From an uncultured Clostridia bacterium (GTDB taxonomy: Bacteria; Bacillota; Clostridia; Oscillospirales; Acutalibacteraceae): a stretch of DNA of 42,830 nt. The notes beneath the pieces are model-generated. The model was given only the letters and a program-made list of their open reading frames with translations, had not been told where the DNA came from and made no database searches. The number at the start of each line of letters is the position of its first letter. Within the stretch, counting starts at the first letter, position 1. A program made the translations under genes and the position numbers. This document shows positions 1-9,039 of the stretch, piece by piece. The stretch is taken from the NCBI GenBank assembly GCA_937896885.1, contig CALBNX010000057.1, positions 1-42,830 of the forward strand, given 5' to 3'.

Positions 1-355
1 AAGCGTCAACGCCTACAACTTTGTTTGAGTCAAGGTGCATACCCATTTTTGAACCTGAAAGGTTGAATGATTTGAGCATTTCAACATCGTTGAAACCTTT
101 GTCACAAAGAACAGGAGCATAAGCGATTGCTGCGTGACCCTTTGAAAGAATAAATCTGTCACGGTCGTCCCATTTTGGTTCGTCAACCTTAATGTTGAGA
201 TATTTGTGATAAAGAACTGTGAGAAGGTCCATAACACTCATACCGCCGCCGAAGTGTCCGCTACCTGCCCAAACTGTTGTCTGAACGCAGAGTTTACGAA
301 GGTCGAGGGCTTTCTTTTCGAGTGCAAGCCATTCTGCTTTTGATAAATTAGCCAT
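1..355 (-). CDS. Transketolase, N-terminal subunit (partial, runs off left edge)
   Basis: This is the first ~118 residues of a transketolase N-terminal (thiamine-diphosphate pyrophosphate-binding) half. The read-out contains SGHFGGGMS, matching the family SGHPGG region, then MDLLTVLYHKYL and DRFILSKGHAA, whose SKGHA block lies near the cofactor. In the family, such split proteins pair with a separate C-terminal subunit that would lie beyond position 1. The ATG at 355 follows a strong GGAGGG site. It is the third gene of a leftward operon after the SCP2-like and aminotransferase genes, 62 bases downstream of the latter. The family transfers two-carbon ketol units in the pentose phosphate pathway. 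Whether this copy serves central metabolism or a dedicated pathway with its aminotransferase neighbour is not decided by the sequence. Confidence 0.9.
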   Translation of the reverse strand, partial: MANLSKAEWLALEKKALDLRKLCVQTTVWAGSGHFGGGMSVMDLLTVLYHKYLNIKVDEPKWDDRDRFILSKGHAAIAYAPVLCDKGFNDVEMLKSFNLSGSKMGMHLDSNKVVGVDA

Positions 356-384
356 AATTTTCCCTCCAAGAAAATTTTATTAGA

Positions 385-404
385 AGCGGGGTCCCCACCC
401 CGCT
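385..404 (-). other. Intercistronic hairpin
   Basis: A 7-bp GC-only stem (AGCGGGG / CCCCGCT) with a 6-base loop lies between the aminotransferase stop and the transketolase ribosome binding site. No T-run follows directly on the minus strand, so it is more likely an RNA-stability or partial-termination element than a full terminator. Confidence 0.5.
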
Positions 405-417
405 ATAATTTATTTGA

Positions 418-1686
418 TTAGCCTCTAAGCTCTGGGTGATTTTTTGCAACTACTGAGAATGCATCTTCTGCAATTTCAATAGACTTCTTAATGTCTTCTT
501 CTGTAAGAGATGCGTTAATGAAATGGTTGTGGTGAGATGTGATAAACAAACCGCGGTTAACACATTCTGCAACCCATTCTTGATGAAGCATAAGGTTGTC
601 ATCGTTAGCAATTCTCAAATAGAAGAGTGCAGGTTCACCTGAAACTTTAAGGTCAAAGCCGTGCTCTGCACCAGCTGCAACGAAACCGTCAGTAACCATC
701 TTACCAAGACGACGGAACATTGTTGGTGTGTCAAGAGCTTTCATCTTGTTGATACAAGCGATACAAGCTGCGAAAGGAACAGAGCTGAGCCAATATGAAC
801 CTGTGTATGTAACACCTGAAACAGTTGCTTTCATATGCTCGCCACCGCAAAGTGCTGACATATTGTAACCGTTAGCAAGTGCTTTGCAGAAGCAGATAAG
901 GTCTGCTTTGAAACCATAATAGTGGTCAGAACCTGCAAGGTCAAGACGGAAACCTGCGCGAACATCGTCAATGATAAGGACAACACCGTGGTCGTCACAC
1001 CATTTACGAACTGCTTGCCAGTATTCCTTTGAAGCAACTTCGTTGTCTTTGAAGTTACCGTGGTCATAAGGCTGAGCGATAAGACCAGCAATATCACCGT
1101 TGTTATCGTCATATGCTTTCTGAAGAGCATCAAGGTCAAACCAAGGACAGATAATATTGTTTGCTACGTCTTCAGGAGTGATACCCGGGTAGTCAATTTT
1201 CTGTGCCCATGGGAAATCTCCGTGATAGTAGTATTTCAAGAAGATAATTTTCTTTTTATGTGTATGTGCTCTTGCTGCCATTGTTGCAAGTGTTGTTGTG
1301 TCTGAACCATTCTTGCAGAAGAATGCCCAGTCAGCAGAAGCAACTGTATCAACAAGTGTTTCAGCACACTCAACCATAACCTTTCCAGGTGCAGTTGTGC
1401 AGTTGCCGAGTTTTAACTGTGCAAGTGCAGCAGCGTCAACATCAGGGTCATTATAACCTAAAACATTAGGACCATAAGCGCACATATAGTCAATGTATTT
1501 GTTGCCGTCAACGTCCCAAAAATATGAGCCCTGTGCTTTTTCTGCAAAAGATGGCCATCTGTTAACAGGAATCCACTGACCCTCAGCAGGACCTAAGTGA
1601 CCATAAATACCTGATGGGATAACCTTTGTTGCACGGTTAAACATCTCACGGCTTTTTGTGGTATCGTATAATGGGAATTTACTCAT
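418..1686 (-). CDS. Class III PLP-dependent aminotransferase (glutamate-1-semialdehyde aminomutase-like)
   Basis: A 422-residue fold-type I aminotransferase, the usual length for class III enzymes. Near residue 125 KNGSDTTTLATMAARAH corresponds to the family NSGTEA phosphate-binding block, and KYYYHGDFPW corresponds to the CYHG block of glutamate-1-semialdehyde aminomutases. LIIDDVRAGFR is the aspartate that contacts the PLP ring nitrogen (usual form DEV.GFR, here DDV). The Schiff-base lysine is K268 in FCKALANGYN. The start has GGAGG nine bases upstream. It sits between an SCP2-like gene and a split transketolase, and no haem-synthesis gene is present. A role in tetrapyrrole synthesis is therefore unsupported; a dedicated amino-sugar or amino-ketone pathway is possible but is inference. 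Confidence 0.88.
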   Translation of the reverse strand: MSKFPLYDTTKSREMFNRATKVIPSGIYGHLGPAEGQWIPVNRWPSFAEKAQGSYFWDVDGNKYIDYMCAYGPNVLGYNDPDVDAAALAQLKLGNCTTAPGKVMVECAETLVDTVASADWAFFCKNGSDTTTLATMAARAHTHKKKIIFLKYYYHGDFPWAQKIDYPGITPEDVANNIICPWFDLDALQKAYDDNNGDIAGLIAQPYDHGNFKDNEVASKEYWQAVRKWCDDHGVVLIIDDVRAGFRLDLAGSDHYYGFKADLICFCKALANGYNMSALCGGEHMKATVSGVTYTGSYWLSSVPFAACIACINKMKALDTPTMFRRLGKMVTDGFVAAGAEHGFDLKVSGEPALFYLRIANDDNLMLHQEWVAECVNRGLFITSHHNHFINASLTEEDIKKSIEIAEDAFSVVAKNHPELRG

Positions 1687-1700
1687 TGTTAGTGTCCTCC

Positions 1701-2465
1701 TTATGCTAAGTACAATGCAACTCTGTCAAGGATACGGTTTACATTGTCAACCATTGAGATAAGGCCACGGATTGTGATGTTACCATTACCTACATGGTCG
1801 ATTGAGTTAACTGTACCTGCGAAAAGTGCATTTGCAAGTTCAATGTCACAGAATTCCATAATTGCACGAGGTTTGTCAGAAGCTTGCTTGATTGTAATAA
1901 GATGATTATCTTTAACACGGATAGTAGCATAAACTGTGTCTGTGATACCAATCTGAATATCACCGTCAACAATGTTTGATGCACTGAATTTACCGATAGC
2001 ATCTTGATTGCCAATCTGTGAAATAGCAACTGAAACTGTATAGAATGTGCAGAGAGTGTTAAGACGGAAGAAATCAGCATCTTTAAGTGCTTCTTCTGAT
2101 GGTCTCATAACTTCTGTGAGTCTGTCAGTAAGTGCTGTGAATGTCTTTAAAAGGAAATTAACCTTTGTAAGACCCTTTGTTGGAATAGGGGTTACTTTGC
2201 CGTCGATAATTCCGTTGAACTTGTCACAGTTAGCAACAGGGATTTTGATGTCGCAATCAGCTTTAACGCCATCGTCCATACGGCAACCGTTTTTAGAGAA
2301 TGTGAGTGTAGCGCTTGGGCCACCTTTAACATCGAAAGCCACTGAAATTGGTTTTTCAATAGTAGAAATAATTTCTTTAGCTTTTTCGTCGAGTTCACAA
2401 AGGTTTTCCAATGTGCCGAGAACAGCATACATATTTATGTAAGCCAATGTTCTTGAATCAGTCAT
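1701..2465 (-). CDS. SCP2 sterol-transfer-like protein with two similar halves
   Basis: 254 residues, soluble, no signal peptide. Residues ~40-105 read like an SCP2 (sterol carrier protein 2) domain: SATLTFSKNGCRMDDG, then alternating strands ADCDIKIPVANCDKFNGIIDGK and a GLTKVNFLLK ending. Residues ~175-254 repeat this layout more loosely (TVYATIRVKDNHLITI, AIMEFCDIELANALFAGTVNS, a terminal GLISMVDNVNRIL helix), suggesting a tandem duplication. The family binds hydrophobic ligands, and in bacteria such domains occur beside unrelated enzymes. It is the first gene of the leftward operon; the ATG follows a GGAGG site and the aminotransferase starts 14 bases after its stop. The ligand is unknown. 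Confidence 0.6.
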   Translation of the reverse strand: MTDSRTLAYINMYAVLGTLENLCELDEKAKEIISTIEKPISVAFDVKGGPSATLTFSKNGCRMDDGVKADCDIKIPVANCDKFNGIIDGKVTPIPTKGLTKVNFLLKTFTALTDRLTEVMRPSEEALKDADFFRLNTLCTFYTVSVAISQIGNQDAIGKFSASNIVDGDIQIGITDTVYATIRVKDNHLITIKQASDKPRAIMEFCDIELANALFAGTVNSIDHVGNGNITIRGLISMVDNVNRILDRVALYLA

Positions 2466-2535
2466 TTCTGATTCCTCCTTCGAAAAAAATTACGCTTTTA
2501 ACGTAGGTTTTCGCAAAAACTATAAACCTAATATA

Positions 2536-2564
2536 AGAATACCAAATTTTCTGTATAAAATCAA
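2536..2564 (-). promoter_or_regulatory. Predicted sigma-A-type promoter of the SCP2/aminotransferase/transketolase operon
   Basis: On the minus strand TTGATT (2559-2564) and TATTCT (2536-2541) are separated by 17 bases, about 70 bases upstream of the SCP2-like start. Four of six bases match consensus in each box. Confidence 0.45.
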
Positions 2565-2616
2565 GAAAAAAACTTGCAAAAATTAACAATTTGTTAGTGA
2601 TTTTTTATAAATTGTA

Positions 2617-2625
2617 TGATATAAT
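2617..2625 (+). promoter_or_regulatory. secA: Predicted extended -10 promoter of secA
   Basis: TGATATAAT is a perfect extended -10 element about 100 bases before secA, without a good -35 box. The leader after it contains a weak stem (GTGATT near 2642 with AATCAC ending at 2670). Confidence 0.5.
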
Positions 2626-2722
2626 ATGCTAGTAATAATGGGTGATTATAGATAAAAATTTATAAATCACATTAAAAACATAGATAATGTTGTTTTTTAT
2701 ACAACTGAAAGGATAAAAGTTT

Positions 2723-5452
2723 ATGTCTTTATTGAAAAAAATCTTTGGTGATTATTCAAGCAGAGAAGTTAAGAGAATAATGCCTATTCAGAAAAAAGTT
2801 TTGGCTCTTGAAGAAGAATACAAAGGATTAACTGATGCACAACTTCAAGCAAAAACTATTGAGTTTAAAGAAAGATTACAAAAAGGTGAAACACTTGATG
2901 ATATTTTGCCCGAAGCATTTGCTACTTGTAGAGAAGCATCTGCCCGTGTTCTTAATATGCGTCATTTCCCTGTGCAAATTACCGGTGGTATTGTTCTTCA
3001 TCAAGGCCGAATTGCTGAAATGAGAACAGGTGAAGGTAAAACACTTGTTGCAACTCTTCCAGCATATCTTAATGCGCTTTCAGGTAAAGGTGTTCATATT
3101 GTTACTGTCAACGACTATCTTGCTCGTCGTGACTCTGAGTGGATGGGCAAACTCTATCGTTTCTTAGGTCTTACAGTTGGTCTTATCGTTCATGATTTAG
3201 ATGGCGAACAAAGAAGAGCTGCTTATGACTGTGATATTACTTATGGTACAAACAACGAAATGGGATTTGACTATCTTCGTGATAATATGGTTATTTATGC
3301 AGAGCAGAGAGTTCAGCGTGGACATAACTTTGCAGTTGTTGACGAAGTTGACTCAATCCTTATTGACGAAGCAAGAACACCTCTTATCATTTCTGGTATG
3401 GGTGACAAATCAACAGAACTTTATAAGATTGCAAATGAGTTTGCAAAGCGCCTTAAAATGTGTAAGGTTAAAGAAGTTGATGCAAAACAGGGCGTTGAAA
3501 GTTTTGCAAGTGACGATGACGATTTCGTTGTTGATGAAAAAGCCAAAACAGCGTCACTTACACAGAACGGTATCAAGAAAGCAGAAAAATTCTTCGGCAT
3601 CGAAAACCTTGCAGATGTTGAAAATCTTACAATTCAACATCATATCGACCTTGCAATTAAAGCAATCGGCGTTATGAAACGTGATGTTGACTATGTTGTA
3701 AAAGATGGCGAAGTGCTTATCGTTGACGAGTTCACAGGTCGTATTATGATTGGTCGTCGTTATTCTGACGGTCTTCATCAGGCTATTGAGGCAAAAGAAA
3801 ATGTTAAGGTTGAAAGAGAGTCAAAAACTCTTGCAACAATCACATTCCAGAACTATTTCAGACTTTACAACAAGCTTTCTGGTATGACAGGTACTGCTAT
3901 GACAGAAGAACACGAGTTCCAAGAAATTTATGAACTTGATGTTATTGAAATTCCAACAAATAAACCTGTTATCCGTAACGACGAAGACGATGTTCTTTAT
4001 AAAACAGAGATTGCAAAATATAATGCAATTATTGAACAGGTGCTTGAATGTAATGCAAAGGGTCAACCCGTTCTTGTTGGTACAACTAACATTGAAAAGA
4101 GTGAACTTTTAAGTAAGGTTCTTAAAAAGCGTGGCATTAAACACGAAGTGCTCAATGCTAAATATCATGACAAAGAAGCAGAAATTATTGCACAGGCAGG
4201 TAAATTTGGAGCAGTTACAATTGCAACTAATATGGCAGGTCGTGGTACTGACATTATCTTGGGTGGTAACCCAGAATATATGGCAAGAAACGAAATGAGA
4301 AGAATGGATTATTCTGACGAGCTTATTGCAGAGGCAACAGGCTTTGCGGAAACAGATAATACAGATATTCTCGAAGCAAGAAAAACATATCAGGAACTTG
4401 AAAAGAAATATAAAGAGCAACTTCGCGACGAGGCAGATAAGGTGCGCGAAGCAGGTGGTCTCTTTATTATCGGTACAGAGCGTCACGAATCACGAAGAAT
4501 TGATAATCAGCTTCGTGGTCGTGCAGGTCGTCAGGGTGACCCTGGTAGAAGTAAGTTCTATCTTTCAGCAGAAGACGAGTTGCTTCGTTTGTTCGCAGGT
4601 GACCGTTTCTATAATATTCTTGATACATTCAAGAGTATGGGTGATATTCCTGTTGAAGCAAAAATGTTCACAAGCACAATCGAGGGTGCACAGAAGAAAG
4701 TTGAAGGCAATAACTTTGCAATGCGTCGTAATGTTCTTCGTTTCGACGATGTTATGAATAAGCAGAGAGAAGTTATCTATGGTCAGCGTAACAAGGTGCT
4801 CGATGGTGCAGATATTCATGCAACAATCCTTAAAATGATTGATGACTATGTGAATGAAACGGTTGATTTCTATTGCCCTGCGGGGAATGCGGTTGAAGAT
4901 TGGAATATCAACGGACTCATTAATAAATTCAAATATCTTGCAGGTCCTGACATTGAAGATAGTTACAATAGTCCAGAGCAGTTTAAAGAATATTTCTATA
5001 ATAAAGCTATGGATATTTATAACGCAAAGAGCGCTGAATATGGCGAACAAATTATGTCAGAATTAGAGCGTAAGGTTCTTCTTCACAATGTTGATATGCG
5101 TTGGATGGACCACCTTGATGCAATGGAAGAATTAAAGCGCGGTATTTATCTTCGTTCTTATGCACAGCAAGACCCTGTTGTTGCATTCCGTATGGAAAGT
5201 TTTGATATGTTTGACGAAATGACAGCGCTTATCCGTGAGGGCACAGTTACAACACTTCTTCTTTTCAAGTTGAAGAGTGAAGAGGATGTTAAGCGTGAAC
5301 AGGCAGCGAAGATTACTGCAACAAGTGGTGGTACAGACGGCAGTGAGAAAAAGCAACCGGTTAAAAAAGGACAAAAGGTTGGTAGAAACGACCCATGTCC
5401 TTGTGGTAGTGGTAAAAAATATAAAAAATGCTGTGGTGCAAACGAACAGTAA
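2723..5452 (+). CDS. secA: Protein translocase ATPase SecA
   Basis: A full-length 909-residue SecA, the motor that pushes unfolded preproteins through SecYEG at the membrane. Walker A is MRTGEGKTL near residue 100, and the DEAD-type Walker B lies in FAVVDEVDSILIDEAR near 205. The preprotein cross-linking domain follows. The second helicase half carries TNMAGRGTDI and the QLRGRAGRQGDPG arginine-finger region. The last ~25 residues form the SEC-C zinc site (NDPCPCGSGKKYKKCCG), which in the family binds SecB or ribosomes and phospholipid. The ATG follows GAAAGGA. It stands alone divergently from the SCP2 operon, and the next gene begins 35 bases after its stop, so co-transcription is likely. Confidence 0.98.
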   Translation: MSLLKKIFGDYSSREVKRIMPIQKKVLALEEEYKGLTDAQLQAKTIEFKERLQKGETLDDILPEAFATCREASARVLNMRHFPVQITGGIVLHQGRIAEMRTGEGKTLVATLPAYLNALSGKGVHIVTVNDYLARRDSEWMGKLYRFLGLTVGLIVHDLDGEQRRAAYDCDITYGTNNEMGFDYLRDNMVIYAEQRVQRGHNFAVVDEVDSILIDEARTPLIISGMGDKSTELYKIANEFAKRLKMCKVKEVDAKQGVESFASDDDDFVVDEKAKTASLTQNGIKKAEKFFGIENLADVENLTIQHHIDLAIKAIGVMKRDVDYVVKDGEVLIVDEFTGRIMIGRRYSDGLHQAIEAKENVKVERESKTLATITFQNYFRLYNKLSGMTGTAMTEEHEFQEIYELDVIEIPTNKPVIRNDEDDVLYKTEIAKYNAIIEQVLECNAKGQPVLVGTTNIEKSELLSKVLKKRGIKHEVLNAKYHDKEAEIIAQAGKFGAVTIATNMAGRGTDIILGGNPEYMARNEMRRMDYSDELIAEATGFAETDNTDILEARKTYQELEKKYKEQLRDEADKVREAGGLFIIGTERHESRRIDNQLRGRAGRQGDPGRSKFYLSAEDELLRLFAGDRFYNILDTFKSMGDIPVEAKMFTSTIEGAQKKVEGNNFAMRRNVLRFDDVMNKQREVIYGQRNKVLDGADIHATILKMIDDYVNETVDFYCPAGNAVEDWNINGLINKFKYLAGPDIEDSYNSPEQFKEYFYNKAMDIYNAKSAEYGEQIMSELERKVLLHNVDMRWMDHLDAMEELKRGIYLRSYAQQDPVVAFRMESFDMFDEMTALIREGTVTTLLLFKLKSEEDVKREQAAKITATSGGTDGSEKKQPVKKGQKVGRNDPCPCGSGKKYKKCCGANEQ

Positions 5453-5487
5453 TTTATAAACAATAATATTCCAAAGGAGGAATAAAG

Positions 5488-6999
5488 TTGGACGATAAGA
5501 AAAAGCTTGACGGAAATACACCTGAAAATGAAAATTATCGTGACGAGATGGACGAACTTGTTCGAATTTTCAAAGAAGAACTCAGCAAAGCACAAGAAGA
5601 GGCAGAAGAAACAGATGACTTCGATATTGATAGCATTGAAGTTGAGGGTTATGACCCAAAAACAGTTTCTCTTGATGAAAAACGCAAAGCTGTAGTTGAT
5701 TTTGACAACAACTGCGAGTGCTGTGGCGAAAGACCAAGGGGGACAAAGAAAAATCCGGATAGTGTTTTCTGTGAAGAATGTGAAGCAATTCTTGAGAAAT
5801 ATCCTTATGACTGGAAAGGCCTTGTTTCAGTTGTAGTTATCTTGGGCATTTTGATTCTCGGTGTAATCAATTTTGCAATCGACACACCTGCCTTTTCATA
5901 TATGAAAAACGGTGATAAAAACTTTAAAGCAAATAAGTTATATTCAGCAGTCAGCGATTATGATATGGCAGAGGCCTGCATTGAAGAAGAATTGAGAGAA
6001 AATTACAAGAAACTTTATGCAAAGCAAATTGTTGCTGGTTATAAAGCAAACAATATGGAAATGGTTACTAATGCGTTTTCATATTTTGGCAATTCTAATC
6101 TTCTTCTATTTATGTTAAAAGAAGTTTCAGAAATTGATGAAGAAATGAGTTTGATGCAAGCAACAACGATTATGATTCAACGGCATCTTGAAGATTACGA
6201 CATTGATGAATATGACAAAATTATTGCTGAACTTGATTCTCTTTCAGGCAAAAAAATATATGAAAATAATGGTTCTTATCTTGATGAAACAGAATATGAA
6301 GAAGTTCCTGCCGGTGCACAAAAGGGTTACATTTATGACGAGGGATGGCTCAATATTTATAAATATGCAGCGGCACAGTCCAATGAAAAGGGCGACGCTG
6401 TAATGATTGAATATCTTGAAAAAGCAATGGGACATACAGAATATGTTGACCGAGTTTGGAAACCAATTCTTGCAAGTGCTTATGTGAGCACAGAGCAATA
6501 TGACAAAGCTGAGGCTCTGGTTGAAAACATTAAGAAAATGAACGCAGAGGGTACTGATGATAACCTTATTATGTCAATGCTTTATCGTTATCGTGATAAG
6601 AATTATCAAAGAGCAGTTGATACTTGTGTTGAGGGTTTAAACAGTTTGGCAGAGCTTGAAGATGGATATAACCTTGTTGCGCAAATTGGTTACACTCTTT
6701 CAATGCAAAAGACACTCAATCTTGTTATGCTCGGCAAATATACAGATGCTTATGAGTCAGCAGAAGAGTGTTGCACATATCAGATGGATTCACTTGAAAC
6801 AGTTGATAGTCAGTCAAGAGATATTCTTGCAATTCTTGCTCTTGCAACAAAGAATACTGAAGCGTATGAAGAACTTGAAAAAGAAATCAAAGATTCAGGT
6901 GAATATGGAATTCCATTCTCACAAGATGTAACAGATTATAAAGATGGCAAAATCACACTTGAAGAAATTGTAATGAGCGGGAGATATGATTTATTATGA
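5488..6999 (+). CDS. Membrane-anchored protein with cytoplasmic four-cysteine zinc site and TPR-like extracytoplasmic region
   Basis: 503 residues starting at TTG after an excellent AAAGGAGGAATAAAG site. The first ~70 residues are acidic. Two CxxC pairs (CECCGE and CEEC, residues ~73-95) suggest a zinc ribbon. One strong transmembrane helix follows at ~112-132 (LVSVVVILGILILGVINFAI), then ~370 residues rich in paired helices with tetratricopeptide character (YDKAEALVENIKK, LGKYTDAYESAEECC). This gives a Zn-ribbon/single-pass/TPR layout seen in uncharacterised Clostridia proteins. It lies 35 bases after secA and overlaps the next gene by 4 bases, so the two are translationally coupled. A role in protein export or envelope quality control fits the context but is inference. 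Confidence 0.7.
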   Translation: MDDKKKLDGNTPENENYRDEMDELVRIFKEELSKAQEEAEETDDFDIDSIEVEGYDPKTVSLDEKRKAVVDFDNNCECCGERPRGTKKNPDSVFCEECEAILEKYPYDWKGLVSVVVILGILILGVINFAIDTPAFSYMKNGDKNFKANKLYSAVSDYDMAEACIEEELRENYKKLYAKQIVAGYKANNMEMVTNAFSYFGNSNLLLFMLKEVSEIDEEMSLMQATTIMIQRHLEDYDIDEYDKIIAELDSLSGKKIYENNGSYLDETEYEEVPAGAQKGYIYDEGWLNIYKYAAAQSNEKGDAVMIEYLEKAMGHTEYVDRVWKPILASAYVSTEQYDKAEALVENIKKMNAEGTDDNLIMSMLYRYRDKNYQRAVDTCVEGLNSLAELEDGYNLVAQIGYTLSMQKTLNLVMLGKYTDAYESAEECCTYQMDSLETVDSQSRDILAILALATKNTEAYEELEKEIKDSGEYGIPFSQDVTDYKDGKITLEEIVMSGRYDLL

Positions 7000-7553
7000 T
7001 GAGAACAGTTTATATAATCGTAAAATTTCTTACATTACCTGGTGCAATTCTTCATGCATTCTTTGAACATATGAGTTGTCGCTGGACAAAGGTAATTGTT
7101 GATGATGCAAGAGTTATTCAGGCAAACGAAATGCTCAGCCATGTTGACCACGAATTGATTAAGAGAAAAGGCGCAAGTTTTGATGTTTGTTTCATTCCAT
7201 TCTTTTTCAATTTAGCACTTGGTTTCTTGTTGCTTATGAATGGCGCAACAACAGTTTATTACTTTGGTAAATATAACGATGTCTTGGCTTGGATTTGTCT
7301 ATACCTTGGAATTTCACTTTGCACAAATCTTTTTCCACAAATTGAAGATGTTATGATGCTTAAAGAGAATTTCTTTATAAACAACAATAAGAAAATCAGC
7401 AAGATTCTTGTAGCACCTTTTTATGCAATCTTCTTTGTTGGAGCAAGACTTGAAAAATTTGGTTTAACACTTTTAACATCAATCGCATTTTCATTTGCAG
7501 TGCCAACAATTCTTGGTTGGTTTGTTCCAGCAATATATGGTGTAATGAAATAA
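6996..7553 (+). CDS. Polytopic membrane protein with degenerate M50-protease-like motif
   Basis: 185 residues with about four hydrophobic segments (residues ~65-85, 90-110, 135-155, 160-180). The start overlaps the previous stop as ATGA. The N-terminal LPGAILHAFFEHMSCRW resembles the zinc-binding helix of M50-like membrane metalloproteases (HExxH), but the glutamate is alanine (HAFFEH), so protease activity looks lost or the likeness is superficial. A second conserved-looking block is NEMLSHVDHELI. Probably a partner of the TPR protein encoded just upstream; function unknown. A strong terminator follows. Confidence 0.65.
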   Translation: MMRTVYIIVKFLTLPGAILHAFFEHMSCRWTKVIVDDARVIQANEMLSHVDHELIKRKGASFDVCFIPFFFNLALGFLLLMNGATTVYYFGKYNDVLAWICLYLGISLCTNLFPQIEDVMMLKENFFINNNKKISKILVAPFYAIFFVGARLEKFGLTLLTSIAFSFAVPTILGWFVPAIYGVMK

Positions 7554-7569
7554 GAAACACAAAAATAAT

Positions 7570-7598
7570 AACCCGACCTTATGGTCGGGTTAATTTTT
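7570..7598. terminator. Bidirectional intrinsic terminator
   Basis: A 9-bp perfect stem AACCCGACC / GGTCGGGTT with a TTAT loop. T-rich tracts follow on both strands, serving the secA-side genes rightward and GH28 leftward. Confidence 0.9.
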
Positions 7599-7604
7599 TG
7601 TCAT

Positions 7605-8936
7605 TTATTGTGCGTCTGTGCCTGTAAATCTTATTAACTCAAGATTTGGTATATTTTCTGCATCGATTGCTTTGTCATAATCGTCACAAATGTTGCCCCA
7701 TTGCACAGATGATTTTTCTATAAGCACATTCTTTGCGTTTCTAATAAAGAAACCACTATTCTTATACTTTTCAACACCATACTGTAAGCAAGGTCTTAAA
7801 TCATAAAGACCACAATCCCATTTTGATGTCTTTGTCATTGTAACGCTTACATTTTCAAAGGTTACATCTTCAATCATATTTTCTTCTGTGCCGTGAATAA
7901 GCACACCGTTTTCGCCTTTGCAAGTAATGTTACGGAAACGGATATTCTTGATTTTACCTGACTTTGTGTTTTCGTCACGATTAAATGTTGTAATCACAAT
8001 TGGCTCGGCTGTGCCCCACCAGTCAGGGCAAAAACGACGGGTTTCGATAATACAGTTTGAATATGTAACATTCTCAACATTACCGCTGTCGCGAATCTGA
8101 ATTGAAAGTCCACGATTGCTTCGTGAAATGATGCAGTTATCAACTATAACATTACGGAAATCACCAACACCCTCTGTACCGATTTTAATAGCAGCAGATG
8201 TTGAAATAAGTGTGCAGTTGGCAATAATAATATTTTCACAAGGACCATATTCTGCATTGCCCTTTGATGTTTTAAGACAGATACAGTCATCTGCACATTC
8301 AACGTGGCAACCTAAAATTCTAACATTTGTACAATGGTCTGGGTCAATTCCGTCAGAATTTGCAACATCAAGGTCATTAAGAATACGGATTTGAGAAATA
8401 AGCACATCGTCACAACCTGCTGGGTGAAGTGTCCAGAAAGGTGCGTCAATGATTGTCACATCTTTGAATGTGATGTTGTTACTCTTTTCAACATAAATTA
8501 CTGTTGGGCGTGGGTAGAAATTACCCGTTACATAATATTTATCCTTTCTTTCAACAAATGCATGACCGTTAGCGTCAATAGTGCCTTCACCTGAAATTGT
8601 GCATCCGTCTGCCTCGTAACCATAAATGAACACAAATGATGGTTTGCCTGTTACAGGGTTACCAATTAGTGCAGTTTTAGGGTCGTTAATCATATTGCAA
8701 GGGCGGATATAACCGTCAATATTGTCAGTTGCTTTAAGACGAGAACCTTTTTGAAGATGCAACTCAACATTTTTCTTCATACGGATTGAATCAGAATAAT
8801 ACGTCTTGCCACTTGTGAGCACAACTGTACCGCCACCGTTTTCTTCCGCTTTGTCAATAGCAGATTGAATAGCATGACAGTCGTTATTTACACCGTTACC
8901 AAGTGCGCCAAAATCTTCGGGATAAAAATATAACAT
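7605..8936 (-). CDS. GH28-family (polygalacturonase-like) glycoside hydrolase, cytoplasmic
   Basis: 443 residues of right-handed beta-helix type. The N-terminus FGALGNGVNNDCHAIQSAID is the usual pectinase-fold opening with calcium/turn motif. GH28 signatures present are NSDGID (N193, D195) and ADDC (D216, D217), the catalytic acids of this inverting family. The third signature (GHG) is replaced by a TSAAIKIG segment and the RIK signature by QIRDSG, so the substrate-binding His and Lys seem absent. There is no signal peptide, so it would act inside the cell on imported oligomers. The ATG follows GGGAGGT. It stands as a single gene between two terminators. The substrate (oligogalacturonide, rhamnogalacturonan or other) cannot be named. 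Confidence 0.85.
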   Translation of the reverse strand: MLYFYPEDFGALGNGVNNDCHAIQSAIDKAEENGGGTVVLTSGKTYYSDSIRMKKNVELHLQKGSRLKATDNIDGYIRPCNMINDPKTALIGNPVTGKPSFVFIYGYEADGCTISGEGTIDANGHAFVERKDKYYVTGNFYPRPTVIYVEKSNNITFKDVTIIDAPFWTLHPAGCDDVLISQIRILNDLDVANSDGIDPDHCTNVRILGCHVECADDCICLKTSKGNAEYGPCENIIIANCTLISTSAAIKIGTEGVGDFRNVIVDNCIISRSNRGLSIQIRDSGNVENVTYSNCIIETRRFCPDWWGTAEPIVITTFNRDENTKSGKIKNIRFRNITCKGENGVLIHGTEENMIEDVTFENVSVTMTKTSKWDCGLYDLRPCLQYGVEKYKNSGFFIRNAKNVLIEKSSVQWGNICDDYDKAIDAENIPNLELIRFTGTDAQ

Positions 8937-9007
8937 AATGTGGACCTCCCACTTTTAAATCTGCAAAAAGTATAACATAAAAGGAATTAAATAACAATAC
9001 AAAAAAC

Positions 9008-9035
9008 AAACTGCTCAGTTTTAGCTGAGCAGTTT
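9008..9035 (-). terminator. Intrinsic terminator after the hisS-aspS operon
   Basis: An 11-bp stem AAACTGCTCAG / CTGAGCAGTTT with a 6-base loop, followed on the minus strand by a T-rich tract. It lies just past the small membrane-protein gene. Confidence 0.88.
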
Positions 9036-9039
9036 CCTT

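Noticed and set aside
2047..2442. Open frame of 131 codons opposite the SCP2-like gene
   Set aside because: It lies wholly on the opposite strand of a well-supported gene, has no ribosome binding site and its product has no domain character.
4109..5050. Long reverse-strand open frames inside secA
   Set aside because: Antisense shadows of a highly conserved gene, cysteine- and phenylalanine-rich as expected from reversed codons.
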